A stretch of DNA of 64,000 bases from Desulfosporosinus lacus DSM 15449 (GTDB lineage Bacteria > Bacillota > Desulfitobacteriia > Desulfitobacteriales > Desulfitobacteriaceae). Under the pieces are notes generated by a model. The model was not told the origin of the DNA, made no database searches, and saw nothing but the letters and a program-made list of their open reading frames with translations. Location: positions 89,053 to 153,052 of the forward strand of contig NZ_FQXJ01000006.1 in assembly GCF_900129935.1 (NCBI RefSeq), given 5' to 3'. Within the stretch, counting starts at the first letter, position 1, and every line of letters starts with the position of its first letter. Below, piece after piece: positions 54,397-62,806 of this stretch. Both the position numbers and the translations under genes were made by a program.

Positions 54397-54424
54397 TACC
54401 TACCTACCTACCTACCTACCTACC
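54397..54424. repeat. Tetranucleotide repeat (TACC)7
   Basis: Seven perfect TACC units about 40 bp upstream of the DUF1294 start, in its presumed promoter/leader (GGTA on the transcribed strand). Copy-number change could alter expression. Confidence 0.9.
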
Positions 54425-54509
54425 TATAGTTTACCTCACTAATAGGAAAAACCCCTAGCATGTTAATGCAGGAGCTTTTCAATTCGCTTGTATATTAAGA
54501 TATTGTATC

Positions 54510-55253
54510 CTAAATCTTTCTCAATTCAGCCCCACCAGTTAGCAGGTCTTTCAACCGGTCTGGTCCCGAAGATAGCAACTTAAAACCAAATTTCATTAAC
54601 TGAACGTCATCATGCGTGATTAGGTTTAGTATCTCCTCATTTATATCCATCTTTTCACATAAGGAAGGGTTATCAATTAGAAAACTCCTAAATTTGTCCA
54701 GATCATAGCAGGCCATAAAGGAAAGTTCAATAATCTCTTTATCAGTTTCCCGGTTGACGGCAAGTTTTAAGCGTTTAGGTATCTCGCTAAACCCCTGTTC
54801 CATTTCTTCATAGATCTCTAAACCCTGGTCACGAACCCATTCCTTTATGGTTTGTGTCTTTGTCTCATTTAGCCCGTGGCAGCGGGAACTTTCAAAAGCA
54901 AAAGAATATTTCCCCCCACCCAGCATGTCCACCGGCGCAATTCGGCAGGACCAGGACCGCTCTGGGTAAACCCGGCATCCCTTGGGTGTGATGAAAGGAC
55001 ATTTCAGGTTATCCTCCTCGGACATCTTGATTTGCACAATAGAAAAGCCGGAGTGATGCACCGGCACCTTAATAGTATATTTATCCAAAAACTCTCCTGA
55101 AGAAAGGCCCAGGAAATTTTTCATCCTCAAGACATCGTAAGGAGTGAGACAAATATTGATATCCCGGCAACATTTTTTAAAGCAATCCAGCCCATCATGG
55201 CAATGAAATCTAAACTCATCGTCTTCACCTAGGACTAAATCTCTGTGATCCAT
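54510..55253 (-). CDS. YkgJ-family cysteine cluster protein
   Basis: 247 residues from ATG 55253 (AAGGTGG upstream). Cysteine-rich zinc/iron-binding family: FHCHDGLDCFKKCCRDINICL at the N-terminus (cysteines near 18-35) and CPFITPKGCRVYPERSWSC later. Such proteins are often linked with maturation or oxygenase-like roles, but function is not established. No operon partner. Confidence 0.85.
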   Translation of the reverse strand: MDHRDLVLGEDDEFRFHCHDGLDCFKKCCRDINICLTPYDVLRMKNFLGLSSGEFLDKYTIKVPVHHSGFSIVQIKMSEEDNLKCPFITPKGCRVYPERSWSCRIAPVDMLGGGKYSFAFESSRCHGLNETKTQTIKEWVRDQGLEIYEEMEQGFSEIPKRLKLAVNRETDKEIIELSFMACYDLDKFRSFLIDNPSLCEKMDINEEILNLITHDDVQLMKFGFKLLSSGPDRLKDLLTGGAELRKI

Positions 55254-55450
55254 AAATTCGCCACCTTTCAAGTCTTTTATTATTATAAATCATCTCTTGG
55301 GGATAAGATAGTTTAAATAACTACATACTGGCGGCCTCGTATGGGTCATAACTATAGCCAAGGACTGCCCCTTGGCTTCTGTGTATGAACACACGCTCCT
55401 CATAATGAGAATTAAGTGCCTTAGTAAGAGGAGCAGTATGAATATATCTA

Positions 55451-55479
55451 TTGACAAACCGTCTGTCTTCTCATATAAT
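55451..55479 (+). promoter_or_regulatory. Promoter of the tRNA gene
   Basis: TTGACA (55451-55456), 17 bp, TATAAT (55474-55479): exact sigma-A consensus, 12 bp before the tRNA. Confidence 0.9.
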
Positions 55480-55491
55480 AATCTTTGTTAC

Positions 55492-55578
55492 GCGGTCATG
55501 GCGGAACTGGCAGACGCGCTAGATTCAGGTTCTAGTGCTCGCAAGGGCATGGAGGTTCAAGTCCTCTTGACCGCACCA
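55492..55578 (+). tRNA. tRNA-Leu (anticodon CAG)
   Basis: Acceptor GCGGTCA pairs with TGACCGC; anticodon stem CTAGA/TCTAG holds loop TTCAGGT, anticodon CAG; a long variable arm follows (class II tRNA), T-loop GGTTCAAGTCC; CCA is encoded at 55576-55578. Confidence 0.95.
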
Positions 55579-55592
55579 CATAAGGGTTTAAG

Positions 55593-55622
55593 GGTAAATT
55601 GAGAAATCAATTTACCTTTTTT
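55593..55622 (+). terminator. Terminator after tRNA-Leu
   Basis: GGTAAATTGA-GAAA-TCAATTTACC followed by TTTTTT. Confidence 0.92.
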
Positions 55623-55878
55623 GTTTTTTGTGCTTATGCACTAGATTCTGTGCATTGAACTGCACTGAATTCTTGGCATATGAAATTAGAAAGTCTGAAT
55701 TTGATTGGCTACTCAAACTACTAATAAGAAAAAGCTACCAAGAACATATTTAAACGTCAAACCTTACTCGCACATTCAACATCCCATGAAGGCAATTCCG
55801 AGGCAATTTATGCCTTCATAAACAGACTTAAATCTGATACAATGAAATTGAAATATTTTGATTAAGGGATGATTTGTT

Positions 55879-56208
55879 ATTGATAAATTATTAAATGTAA
55901 CTTCTGCTATACTATTTTTGATATTAGTAGTTTTTGCTTTTATATTCTATCCTGAGCAAACAACGAATTTCCAATTTATTATAATTAGTGTCCCGTTTAT
56001 CGGTGTTTTCTCTTTCATTCTCTATGACACATTTTTTAAAATTAAAAATGAAACTATAAAAATCTTATTTAACATTTACTTGGTAATTACCATTGTTTTC
56101 ATCCTCTTCTTCTCAACCGTAGAACTTAGATTTGTGTATCTCGTACTATTGCCATTCCTCCTTAAAAACACTTATAAGATGTTAAGGAAATCAGATACCC
56201 ACGTGTAA
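55879..56208 (+). CDS. Hypothetical small membrane protein
   Basis: 109 residues if it starts at ATT 55879, nine nt after AAGGGA; an in-frame stop lies just upstream. The first standard start (TTG 55918) has no ribosome site and would cut the first hydrophobic helix. Three to four transmembrane stretches, including ILFLILVVFAFIFY, FIIISVPFIGVFSFILY and YLVITIVFILFF. Basic tail. No family recognised. AT-rich compared with the purine locus. Confidence 0.5.
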   Translation: MDKLLNVTSAILFLILVVFAFIFYPEQTTNFQFIIISVPFIGVFSFILYDTFFKIKNETIKILFNIYLVITIVFILFFSTVELRFVYLVLLPFLLKNTYKMLRKSDTHV

Positions 56209-56221
56209 ATCTCGTGGGTAT
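56195..56221 (+). terminator. Terminator of the small membrane protein gene
   Basis: ATACCCACG with CGTGGGTAT, overlapping the stop codon, followed by TATTGTTTT. Confidence 0.75.
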
Positions 56222-56732
56222 TATTGTTTTACAGCTTATGATGATTCTCATGATTTTCCAAAAGCAAACCTCTTTATCTCTTTTACATCACCTTTAACAT
56301 CTTCCACTATTTTTGAGCTTTTTTAGGTAGACTTGCGTTTATTTCTTACTATTTTTGATCTCTTTCATGAATGGCCAGAGTAGGAGGTATGCAGTAAAAT
56401 TCCTCACAAGAAATATAAACGCGATTATACTTTTCAGTGAGTCTTCGGGTCCGCCGGAGCCAGCTTAGTCAGTTCCTTCAACAAGTCTTCCTAATTCTTT
56501 AACTATATTGTTACAGAGAAAGCTGCTTTGTTGGCGGACAGCTTGATCCGGACGACTTTCCACCGGCGGTGAATTGATCGGCAAAAAAGATATAAAGGAT
56601 TCAACAACAACCGATTTGTATGATCCGCCCCTATATTAAAGCCTGCCAGAGAGGAAAATGCCTCATGCCGATGGCAGTTGATTTTACGGCCCAAGGGCCG
56701 CTCTTATCTAAGAACATCATAAATCTCTAATT
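56222..56732. other. Gene-poor stretch left of the IS
   Basis: About 510 bp. A 63-codon minus frame at 56503-56694 exists but has no ribosome site or family resemblance. The DNA at 56440-56720 is GC-richer and may be a transposon remnant. I can support no gene. Confidence 0.35.
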
Positions 56733-58409
56733 AGGGCTTGCTAGCCAAACCCCGATTTTTTCTTAACTGACCAAAATTTCACCGGTTTCTTGACCAAATA
56801 TCCAGAACCAAATTTGGGCAAAAAGAACTCTGAGCATATGCTCTAAGTTCATTACCAGGAATTGCATAGAAATCATACACTCTGCAGTTTCTTCTAACTT
56901 TGCAAAGATGCGGGCAAGCCCATATTTTCGTTTACCTTCTCCAAATTTACCTTCTACGGCATTGCGTTCTCTAGCGTCCTGTCGCTCAATCCTTTTTTCG
57001 GCTTTCTTCATGAGGGCTTTGCTTAACGGTCTCCCCAGTTTTGGCCCGCTGAGCCGAATGCCATGCTTTTTGCAATATGCCAAGTTGTCTCGATTTCGGT
57101 AGATTCGATCTGCTAGAACCGCTTCAGGATAACAGCCATTGCGACGTTTGTAATTCTCAACTGTCTCTTTCATCGTCCCTGCTTCGTTGTACGGATCCCA
57201 TGACAACTTTTCAATTCGGCTGTAACCGTTCTCTAGGCTTATGGCTACTTTAGCGCCAAACTCTACGGCTGCACCTGCTTTACCTCGTACGATGGGTCTG
57301 ACATGAGGCTGATAGAGGTTTACGATACGATCCGCTATACTGTGGGTTTTCGATTTGTACATCGCGGTCTGTTGATCAACTAACTTCCGAATGGTCGCCA
57401 GAAGCTTTTGCTTCCGTAGACTCAAGGGCTCAGCTCCTGCAGTTGCTCTTTGAAGCATCCGGTCTACGATTCCCAAGTTTCGTCTCACGTATTGCAGTTG
57501 TTTCTTCACGGCTTTTCGGAGTTGGTTTTTTCTCGGTTTCCTTTGCTTGGTAACGTTTAGATAATCTTTCCGTGCTTTCTCTCGATACGTTCTCGGTCGT
57601 CTTTCTACTTTTACAGAAGCCTTATGGAGGGTATCAATCATCTCATCCAGTTTTTCTCGGGCTTCGTTCAACAATGCTAGATCTGTTGGAAAACGCAGGT
57701 CGGCTGGTGTGCAGGTTGCATCCAGAATGAGCGTTCCCTGATTAGGTTTAACTTCGGGTGTAGCCGCTTCTACCTCTTGTGTTTCAACAGGCTTAGTTGT
57801 ATTAACGATACCGGATCCTTTCGAGTCATCATCGTGATGATCTTCATCATGCGCTTTCTCTTTTTCACTTTGTATGGCTCTTTGCGCAGCTTCTGCAGAG
57901 ATGATACGTTCGTTGATCTTGGCTAGCCGTTTGGCATTAAAACGTTTCCGAAACTTGACCATCGCTACTGGCGTAAAGGGTTTCGTCAATTGGTACTCAC
58001 TGAGGCCAATGAAGTACTGAAGATAGGGGTTTTCTGTTATCTGCAGCACGGTTTCGCGATCGGTATATCCACACCGTGTTTGTATAATCAATGATCCTAG
58101 AGCCATGCGGACAGGTTTAGCCACATTACCCCGATCACTTGGAAACATAAAAGCGTATTCCTCTTCGATTTCATCCCAAGGAATGATTTTGGCCAATTGA
58201 ACCCAGCGATTTTCGGCACTGAGCTTACCCGAAAAAGGTAGGATGAAATCATCTATGGTCATCTGCGAACTGGGCTTACGGTACATCTTTTTCTCCTCCA
58301 TGTGCACGGTTTTTTGGGGGTAGTTACGTTTTTCCATGCACATAATATTCGACAAAAATGCCCTCAAACCCTTGTGAAATCTAGCTTTTTTTAATATTTA
58401 GCAAGCCCT
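56733..58409. mobile_element. Insertion sequence, IS5/IS1182-type
   Basis: 1677 bp bounded by terminal inverted repeats AGGGCTTGCTA (56733-56743) and TAGCAAGCCCT (58399-58409), with one transposase gene on the minus strand. I could not identify a target-site duplication. The element lies in accessory DNA and looks intact. Confidence 0.8.
56763..58286 (-). CDS. DDE transposase, IS5/IS1182-type
   Basis: 507 residues from ATG 58286 (GGAGG upstream); the longer frame lacks a ribosome site. N-terminal DUF772-like region (MTIDDFILPFSGKL, ALGSLIIQTRCGYTDRETV, YFIGLSEY) is followed by a DDE catalytic domain: LILDATCTPADLRFP (first Asp), VLADRIYRNRDN (second Asp) and RNAVEGKFGEGKRKYGL (Glu). The frame is uninterrupted, so the enzyme may be active. 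The assignment between IS5 and IS1182 groups is not certain. Confidence 0.85.
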   Translation of the reverse strand: MYRKPSSQMTIDDFILPFSGKLSAENRWVQLAKIIPWDEIEEEYAFMFPSDRGNVAKPVRMALGSLIIQTRCGYTDRETVLQITENPYLQYFIGLSEYQLTKPFTPVAMVKFRKRFNAKRLAKINERIISAEAAQRAIQSEKEKAHDEDHHDDDSKGSGIVNTTKPVETQEVEAATPEVKPNQGTLILDATCTPADLRFPTDLALLNEAREKLDEMIDTLHKASVKVERRPRTYREKARKDYLNVTKQRKPRKNQLRKAVKKQLQYVRRNLGIVDRMLQRATAGAEPLSLRKQKLLATIRKLVDQQTAMYKSKTHSIADRIVNLYQPHVRPIVRGKAGAAVEFGAKVAISLENGYSRIEKLSWDPYNEAGTMKETVENYKRRNGCYPEAVLADRIYRNRDNLAYCKKHGIRLSGPKLGRPLSKALMKKAEKRIERQDARERNAVEGKFGEGKRKYGLARIFAKLEETAECMISMQFLVMNLEHMLRVLFAQIWFWIFGQETGEILVS

Positions 58410-58460
58410 ACTTAGTTAGATAAAGCGGGATGCTAAAAAGAAAAGCCGACAAAAACCTTG

Positions 58461-58766
58461 TCAACCTTTTGCTGTCTGTATTGAATTATCTAATTTAGGT
58501 TCCATTACATCGGGACATGAATTATAAAGTTCTTCCGGATCAAGATCCAAGCATCCACTTGGGTCAAATTTTCCCCCAAGGTCCCAGGCTAATGTATGGT
58601 TCAAAACTGTACAAGTATCTATAAAAACGCTTATATCCTGGAGTCTCTGAAACACTCCCTTAGTAATTAAATTAGATGCATCAAATAGTTTTATCTTTCC
58701 GTCTTCAAAATAGACATACACCCTAAAATCCTTAGTCGGTAACACCTGTACAACTCTATGGAACAT
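58461..58766 (-). CDS. DUF2442-type protein
   Basis: 101 residues; ATG after AGGTGTT. Typical DUF2442 pattern: VVQVLPTKDFRVYVYFEDGKIKLFDAS and a C-terminal AWDLGGKFDPSGCLDLDPEELYN (split here: DLGGKFDPSGC, LDLDPEELY). DUF2442 genes usually accompany DUF4160 genes and behave like toxin-antitoxin partners. Directly downstream of the DUF4160 gene. Confidence 0.85.
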   Translation of the reverse strand: MFHRVVQVLPTKDFRVYVYFEDGKIKLFDASNLITKGVFQRLQDISVFIDTCTVLNHTLAWDLGGKFDPSGCLDLDPEELYNSCPDVMEPKLDNSIQTAKG

Positions 58767-58781
58767 AATAACACCTCCTTT

Positions 58782-58985
58782 TTAGATAAGAGGATTAATC
58801 TTTTGGATGTCTTGATGTTCTTTTGCTGCTTCCCAATTTCTCATTAATTCTTCTTTGTGAATCTCACACCAAGCAAGTACTAGTCTTAGCTGTTTTGATG
58901 GGAATATCCCCTTTATTACCGAACCATTGACTATATCCACAATTATCTTATGATCACCATATTGGGCATGGAAATGTGAAGGCAT
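58782..58985 (-). CDS. DUF4160-type protein, N-terminally short
   Basis: 67 residues: PSHFHAQYGDHKIIVDI, IKGIFPSKQLRLVLAWCEIH and EELMRNWEAA. Full DUF4160 proteins have about 20 more N-terminal residues (a small beta strand before the PPHFHA motif); these are replaced by another gene's frame, so this copy is truncated or has recombined. Pairs with the DUF2442 gene. Confidence 0.75.
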   Translation of the reverse strand: MPSHFHAQYGDHKIIVDIVNGSVIKGIFPSKQLRLVLAWCEIHKEELMRNWEAAKEHQDIQKINPLI

Positions 58986-59079
58986 ATGACTGTTCCAAAA
59001 ATTCCGGTGAAGGCTCTAATCCATCAACCTTAATAATCCCTAAGGCGTAATCCCAGGCCTTGTCTTTTTGTGTGCCCAT
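58954..59079 (-). pseudogene. Small antitoxin-like fragment overlapping DUF4160
   Basis: 41 codons from ATG 59079: MGTQKDKAWDYALGIIKVDG then LEPSPEF. The AWDYALGIIKVDGLEP pattern resembles the start of VbhA-like antitoxins. It runs out of frame into the DUF4160 gene, so it seems to be a fusion joint of two eroded modules. Confidence 0.45.
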
Positions 59080-59093
59080 ATGCTTACCCTCAT

Positions 59094-59369
59094 TTATATT
59101 TTTTCTAATATATCAGCTAAGTACAGCTTCAACGCTTCCCTTACAACGCCGCTTTTGTCAAGATCACCTTCGGCAGTTTTAATCGTGATTGCCTTTTGCA
59201 ATTTATCTGTCAAATAGTAAGATCGCTGTATCAATTTATCCGTTTGTTCAGGGTAGCTCTTAACGGCCTTTTGCGGTTGTTCTATCTGCTCAGTGTTATC
59301 ATCAGTCGCTGTTGTTTTTGTAGTTCTTTTTCTTTTAGCTACTGCTTTTCTTTCTTCTAACTTGCTCAT
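59094..59369 (-). CDS. Basic ribbon-helix-helix-like protein
   Basis: 91 residues from ATG 59369 (AAAGGA about 12 nt upstream). A lysine/arginine-rich N-terminus (EERKAVAKRKRTTKTT) precedes a C-terminal segment resembling CopG/MetJ-type RHH domains: YLTDKLQKAITIKTAEGDLDK and SGVVREALKLYLADIL. Such proteins are antitoxins or plasmid-partition regulators. It lies upstream of the DUF4160/DUF2442 remnants. Confidence 0.6.
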   Translation of the reverse strand: MSKLEERKAVAKRKRTTKTTATDDNTEQIEQPQKAVKSYPEQTDKLIQRSYYLTDKLQKAITIKTAEGDLDKSGVVREALKLYLADILEKI

Positions 59370-59390
59370 TGGAATCCCAATTCCTTTCAT

Positions 59391-59849
59391 ATTTGACGTG
59401 GAATATATTCATTTTACCAACAATCCCCTAACTTTAGCTATAGGGTATAGTATAGCCCAATGGTACTTTAGTGTGTCAAAGTACTAAGTAAAAGTCTGGT
59501 GTCGAAGACTATCCAACCAAGGACTTTTGTCCAGTATTGGAGAGCCGCTGTAGTCTAGATTTTATAGCGGGAATTATAATGAGAATCAGGCTGTGAATTT
59601 TTACGTGAAGTCAAACACTAAGGAAGTCTTAGAACCACCCATATGATAATGCTAATTCGCGAATAAATTCAATGAGCTGTTGATCATTCTTAAATGGGAG
59701 TTTAACGAACAAAATCAATTTCTAAATGACTAGGGTTGGAGCATTTAAAAATGGAGCTTCACCCCAGAGTTTATCCCTTTACTTCTCTCAAGGATAGAAA
59801 AAAGGGATAACTGTTATGTTACCCCTCTATCCTCGGCAGAATTAATCAT
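59391..59849. other. Intergenic region with hairpins
   Basis: About 460 bp without a gene. TTATCCC (59772-59778) and GGGATAA (59799-59805) form a stem that may terminate the SDR gene. Otherwise nothing recognised. Confidence 0.4.
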
Positions 59850-60590
59850 TTAAATGAATCCTCCATTCACACGTAGAGTTTGACCTGTAACCCATTGTGA
59901 TTTGTCACTCACCAGGAATTCGACTGTATTAGCTATATCTTCAGGTTCACCAATACGTCCGAGAGCATTCATCTTTTTCATACCTTCGATCTGCTGCTCA
60001 GTTTTCCCTGCAGTGAAAAGTTCTGTGTTAACAGGACCTGGAGCTACAGCATTGATAGTAATCTGTTTAGAACCAAATTCCTTTGCAAGCTGACGAGTAA
60101 TTTGTTCAACAGCACCTTTTGTGCCAGCATAGACACTATACGATGGGAACATCTGTCCAACAACTGAAGTCGAAAAATTTACAATACGTCCATTTTTCTC
60201 CATATGCTTCATAGCTTGCTGACATGCAAAATAAGTTCCTTTTACGTTTATAAAAAATTGTTTATCAAAATCATCTTCTGTTACCTCGGCAAGAGGTTTG
60301 GTAATCATCAGTCCAGCATTATTGATCAAGATATCCACCTTGCCGAATGCAGCAATAGTTTCTGAAAATAATTTTTCTACATCAGTTTTTTTCCCAATAT
60401 CCGCATGAACGTCTATCGCTTGTCCACCCTTTTGAACAATTTCTTTTACTACTTCTGTTGCCTTTTCCCGACTACTGGAATAATTGATGACCACTTTAGC
60501 CCCTAAATCAGCCAATCGTTCAGCTACGACTCGTCCAATTCCTCTTGAAGATCCTGTTATAATTGCAACTTTTCCTTCTAAATGTTTCAC
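59850..60590 (-). CDS. SDR-family oxidoreductase
   Basis: 246 residues from GTG 60590 (AAAAGGA about 12 nt upstream; TTG 60602 or ATA 60593 are alternatives). NAD(P) site TGSSRGIGRVVAERL, NNAGLM, catalytic Ser in NFSTSVVGQ and YSVYAGTKG (Tyr-x3-Lys), C-terminal WVTGQTLRVNGGF. Classic short-chain dehydrogenase like FabG or glucose dehydrogenase; substrate unknown. Lies downstream of a TetR-type gene in the same orientation. Confidence 0.88.
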   Translation of the reverse strand: MKHLEGKVAIITGSSRGIGRVVAERLADLGAKVVINYSSSREKATEVVKEIVQKGGQAIDVHADIGKKTDVEKLFSETIAAFGKVDILINNAGLMITKPLAEVTEDDFDKQFFINVKGTYFACQQAMKHMEKNGRIVNFSTSVVGQMFPSYSVYAGTKGAVEQITRQLAKEFGSKQITINAVAPGPVNTELFTAGKTEQQIEGMKKMNALGRIGEPEDIANTVEFLVSDKSQWVTGQTLRVNGGFI

Positions 60591-60669
60591 TATGGCTATC
60601 AATCCTTTTATTACATTTTTATATGGAAATTAAAGTAATGTATTCCCATCAATATCTTGTGTTGTTACT

Positions 60670-61269
60670 TCATGAAAGACCGTTCTCAATAAGAGCCCAA
60701 ACATTCGAAAACTCACTATTAATTGTTGGGCTTTTCCATTCATAGGCATGGGCCGGATGGTGAAATCGAGTGGTAGCCTGGAAAATGGTCCGCGCTAATT
60801 GGTGAGGGTCATCAACATTAATACTACTGCGGCAGATGATTTCACTCATTTGGTCTGTAATTTGACTTACGTGGTTGTGTATTAAATCGGCGGATTCTTC
60901 TGTTACTTTGGCATACATTTTAAACAATTCTTCATCCTCACGGGCGTAACACCGTTTTAATTCGATTAATGTTTTAATATACGTTTTTAAATGTTGGGTC
61001 CCAACCATCGAAGAATCCTTGCAAACGTCTGTTAACGGCTTAATGATTTTTTCATCCAACCATTTTTCGGTTGCACCTTCAAAAAGCTCAGCTTTGCTTT
61101 TGAAGTGACGATATATCGAACCATGACTTACATCAAGTGCATTAGCAACGTCTGTTACAGAAGTTTTTGTTAGACCAAAACGTTTAAGCGTTTCTTCTGT
61201 GGCTTCAAGTATCTTTTCCTTTGTTAAAACTTCTAACTTCTCCATAAAAGTCCGACTGACTCGTCGTAT
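60670..61269 (-). CDS. TetR/AcrR-family repressor
   Basis: 199 residues if it starts at ATA 61269, six nt after AAGGAGG; the first ATG (61245) is 30 nt from that ribosome site. N-terminal HTH (TKTSVTDVANALDVSHGSIYRHFKSKAELFEG) matches TetR; quoted in parts as TSVTDVANALDVS and GSIYRHFKSKAEL. C-terminal ligand domain is helical. Likely represses itself and the SDR gene through the long palindrome in its promoter. Confidence 0.85.
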   Translation of the reverse strand: MRRVSRTFMEKLEVLTKEKILEATEETLKRFGLTKTSVTDVANALDVSHGSIYRHFKSKAELFEGATEKWLDEKIIKPLTDVCKDSSMVGTQHLKTYIKTLIELKRCYAREDEELFKMYAKVTEESADLIHNHVSQITDQMSEIICRSSINVDDPHQLARTIFQATTRFHHPAHAYEWKSPTINSEFSNVWALIENGLS

Positions 61270-61288
61270 TTGTCACCTCCTTAAAGAT

Positions 61289-61356
61289 AGTATAACCCCG
61301 AAAGAATCAAATGACAAATATCAATTTTTGTCATTTGATTCTTTCGGGGTTATAAA
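61289..61356. promoter_or_regulatory. 28-bp perfect palindrome carrying two divergent promoters
   Basis: Arms 61291-61318 and 61327-61354. Minus strand: TTGTCA (61312-61317), 17 bp, TATACT (61289-61294), directed at tetR. Plus strand: TTGTCA (61328-61333), 17 bp, TATAAA (61351-61356). Both match sigma-A consensus. Confidence 0.75.
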
Positions 61357-61540
61357 ATTGTATCACAGAAGGAAGTGCCAACTAATTTAATTATAATTAT
61401 TTTAATACGCAGCCAGAGATTATCTCAATGAAATAATAAATATTCTTCAATAGATAGAAAAAGAGAAGATATTCTGATCTTTGAAGTAAGGGAATAAATG
61501 TAACTCAACCTTCGCTAAAGACAGCATTAACGAAAGTAAC

Positions 61541-61672
61541 TTAATGTTGTCCAGCTAACTCATCCATCGGAACCCTAAGTCCTGCTTCTAACCGTGCAAG
61601 TGTATAAATCCGAACTCTAGCCTTCTGCCCAGCTTCAATATTACATAGATTCTTATTGGATTTATTACTGTT
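61541..61672 (-). pseudogene. XRE-type HTH fragment
   Basis: 44 codons with NLCNIEAGQKARVRIYTLAR and LEAGLRVPMDELAGQH, the second half of a Cro/C1-type HTH. The N-terminal helices are missing behind an in-frame stop. Confidence 0.6.
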
Positions 61673-61784
61673 TTAGCAGCTACTGAGCCTGGGATAGCTA
61701 TCGCTTTTTCCTCGTTGGGCTTTTTGCTGTCCAAGAATTTTACTATGTAAGAGCAAGTGAGTCACCCCTATCCTGCAATAATTA

Positions 61785-62029
61785 TTACATATGGGTTTGG
61801 CAAACCATGTCATAAGTGTTCGAGGAATAGAAAGAAGGATCCCAACCAAGGCAGAGACTAATAAGATTACTATCAGCTAACGCCAACTCTGGATGCTTCC
61901 TTAGATGCTTCTTGTGATGAACACACTCCGCAACGTGGAACTTCCCCTCACCTTTGCATCTTTGGCACTCGTTATTATCTCTTGTCAGTATCTCCCTGCG
62001 TTTACGAACCCATTCTTTTTCCTGGACAT
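61785..62029 (-). pseudogene. HNH endonuclease remnant with frameshift
   Basis: ATG 62029 follows AGGAGGGGG. After MSRKK the frame shifts at a run of five A's; in the shifted frame it reads EWVRKRREILTRDNNECQRC, then GKFHVAECVHHKKHL and LALADSNLISLC. This is the core of phage-type HNH nucleases (CxxC, HH). The second CxxH half is replaced by unrelated sequence. One extra A would restore the 5' frame. Confidence 0.7.
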
Positions 62030-62053
62030 GTTCCCCCTCCTTTTGCCTATTAG

Positions 62054-62080
62054 AAAAGAGCCTAGTTACCAGGCTCTTTT
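62054..62080. terminator. Bidirectional terminator
   Basis: AAAAGAGCCT with AGGCTCTTTT, between the HNH remnant and hicAB. Confidence 0.75.
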
Positions 62081-62103
62081 AAGCGATATCTTTCATAAAA
62101 CGC

Positions 62104-62132
62104 TTGGTTTATACGCATCAAATGCGTATAAT
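62104..62132 (+). promoter_or_regulatory. hicAB promoter and operator
   Basis: TTGGTT (62104-62109), 17 bp, TATAAT (62127-62132). The palindrome TTATACGCAT-CAA-ATGCGTATAA (62109-62131) spans it, a fitting HicB operator. Confidence 0.8.
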
Positions 62133-62151
62133 ATAACTAAGAGGTGAGGAA

Positions 62152-62329
62152 ATGAAACGGAAAGACTTAATTAATAAATAAGTTAACTGATAATGGTTGG
62201 TGGTTATTGAGAAACGGTGCAAACCATGATTTGTACACCAACGGAATATACAGTGAACCGATTCCTCGCCATAGAGAAGTTGATGAAAAGCTAGCAAAAG
62301 TGATTATCAAGCGACAGGGGCTAAACTAA
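62152..62329 (+). pseudogene. hicA: HicA toxin gene, frameshifted
   Basis: ATG 62152 follows GAGGTGAGG. MKRKDLINK is followed by TAA; dropping one base restores LTDNGWWLLRNGANHDLYTNG and EPIPRHREVDEKLAKVIIKR, the HicA double-stranded-RNA-binding fold with its active-site histidine in GANHD. The single inserted base near 62179 inactivates it as read. Confidence 0.85.
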
Positions 62330-62367
62330 GCCTCTTTAACCGCTTAAAAATATGGAGGTGTTTTTTA

Positions 62368-62760
62368 ATAAAAAAAGTATATCCTGTTGTTTTAACTCCG
62401 GCAGACGTAGGCTATGTTGTCTTTGTCCCTGATTTGCATATTAACACCGAGGGCACCGATGTAGCTAACGCCATAGAAATGGCCCGTGATGCGATTGGGC
62501 TTTGGGGGATCTGCGAAGAGGATATGGGCCGCTCTATTCCATCACCATCTACTCTATACCCTGTATGCGAATCTAATGAGCTTGTTACCTTGGTAGATAT
62601 TGATTTCAACGCATACCGCAGGGCAAACGATAATCGTACGATCAGAAAGAACTTAACCATTCCGAGTTGGCTTAATGATCTAGCCGAAAAAGCTGGTGTT
62701 AATTTTTCGCAGGTTCTACAGGAAGGCCTTAAAGAAAGGCTTGATGTCCAAAATCGGTAA
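62368..62760 (+). CDS. hicB: HicB antitoxin
   Basis: 130 residues if read from ATA 62368, eight nt after GGAGGTG; TTG 62434 would remove the first strand of the fold. HicB core: YPVVLTPADVGYVVFVPDLH, then EGTDVANAIEMARDAIGLW; C-terminal RHH-like DNA-binding part NLTIPSWLNDLAEKAGVNFSQ. Antitoxin remains open although its toxin partner is frameshifted. Confidence 0.85.
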   Translation: MKKVYPVVLTPADVGYVVFVPDLHINTEGTDVANAIEMARDAIGLWGICEEDMGRSIPSPSTLYPVCESNELVTLVDIDFNAYRRANDNRTIRKNLTIPSWLNDLAEKAGVNFSQVLQEGLKERLDVQNR

Positions 62761-62774
62761 GTGTTTGAATCTCT

Positions 62775-62806
62775 AGTCGGGCAGTTTGCCCGGCTTCTTT
62801 CTTTTA
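62775..62806 (+). terminator. Terminator of hicAB
   Basis: AGTCGGGC-AGTTT-GCCCGGCT followed by TTCTTTCTTTTAT, 15 bp after hicB. Confidence 0.8.

Noticed and set aside
54397-54424. CRISPR-like repeat
   Set aside because: It is a contiguous tetranucleotide tract without spacers; no cas genes in the window.
56503-56694. 63-codon minus-strand frame left of the IS
   Set aside because: No ribosome site and no recognisable protein features.
61905-62147. 80-codon plus-strand frame
   Set aside because: It is the shadow of the HNH endonuclease remnant on the opposite strand.
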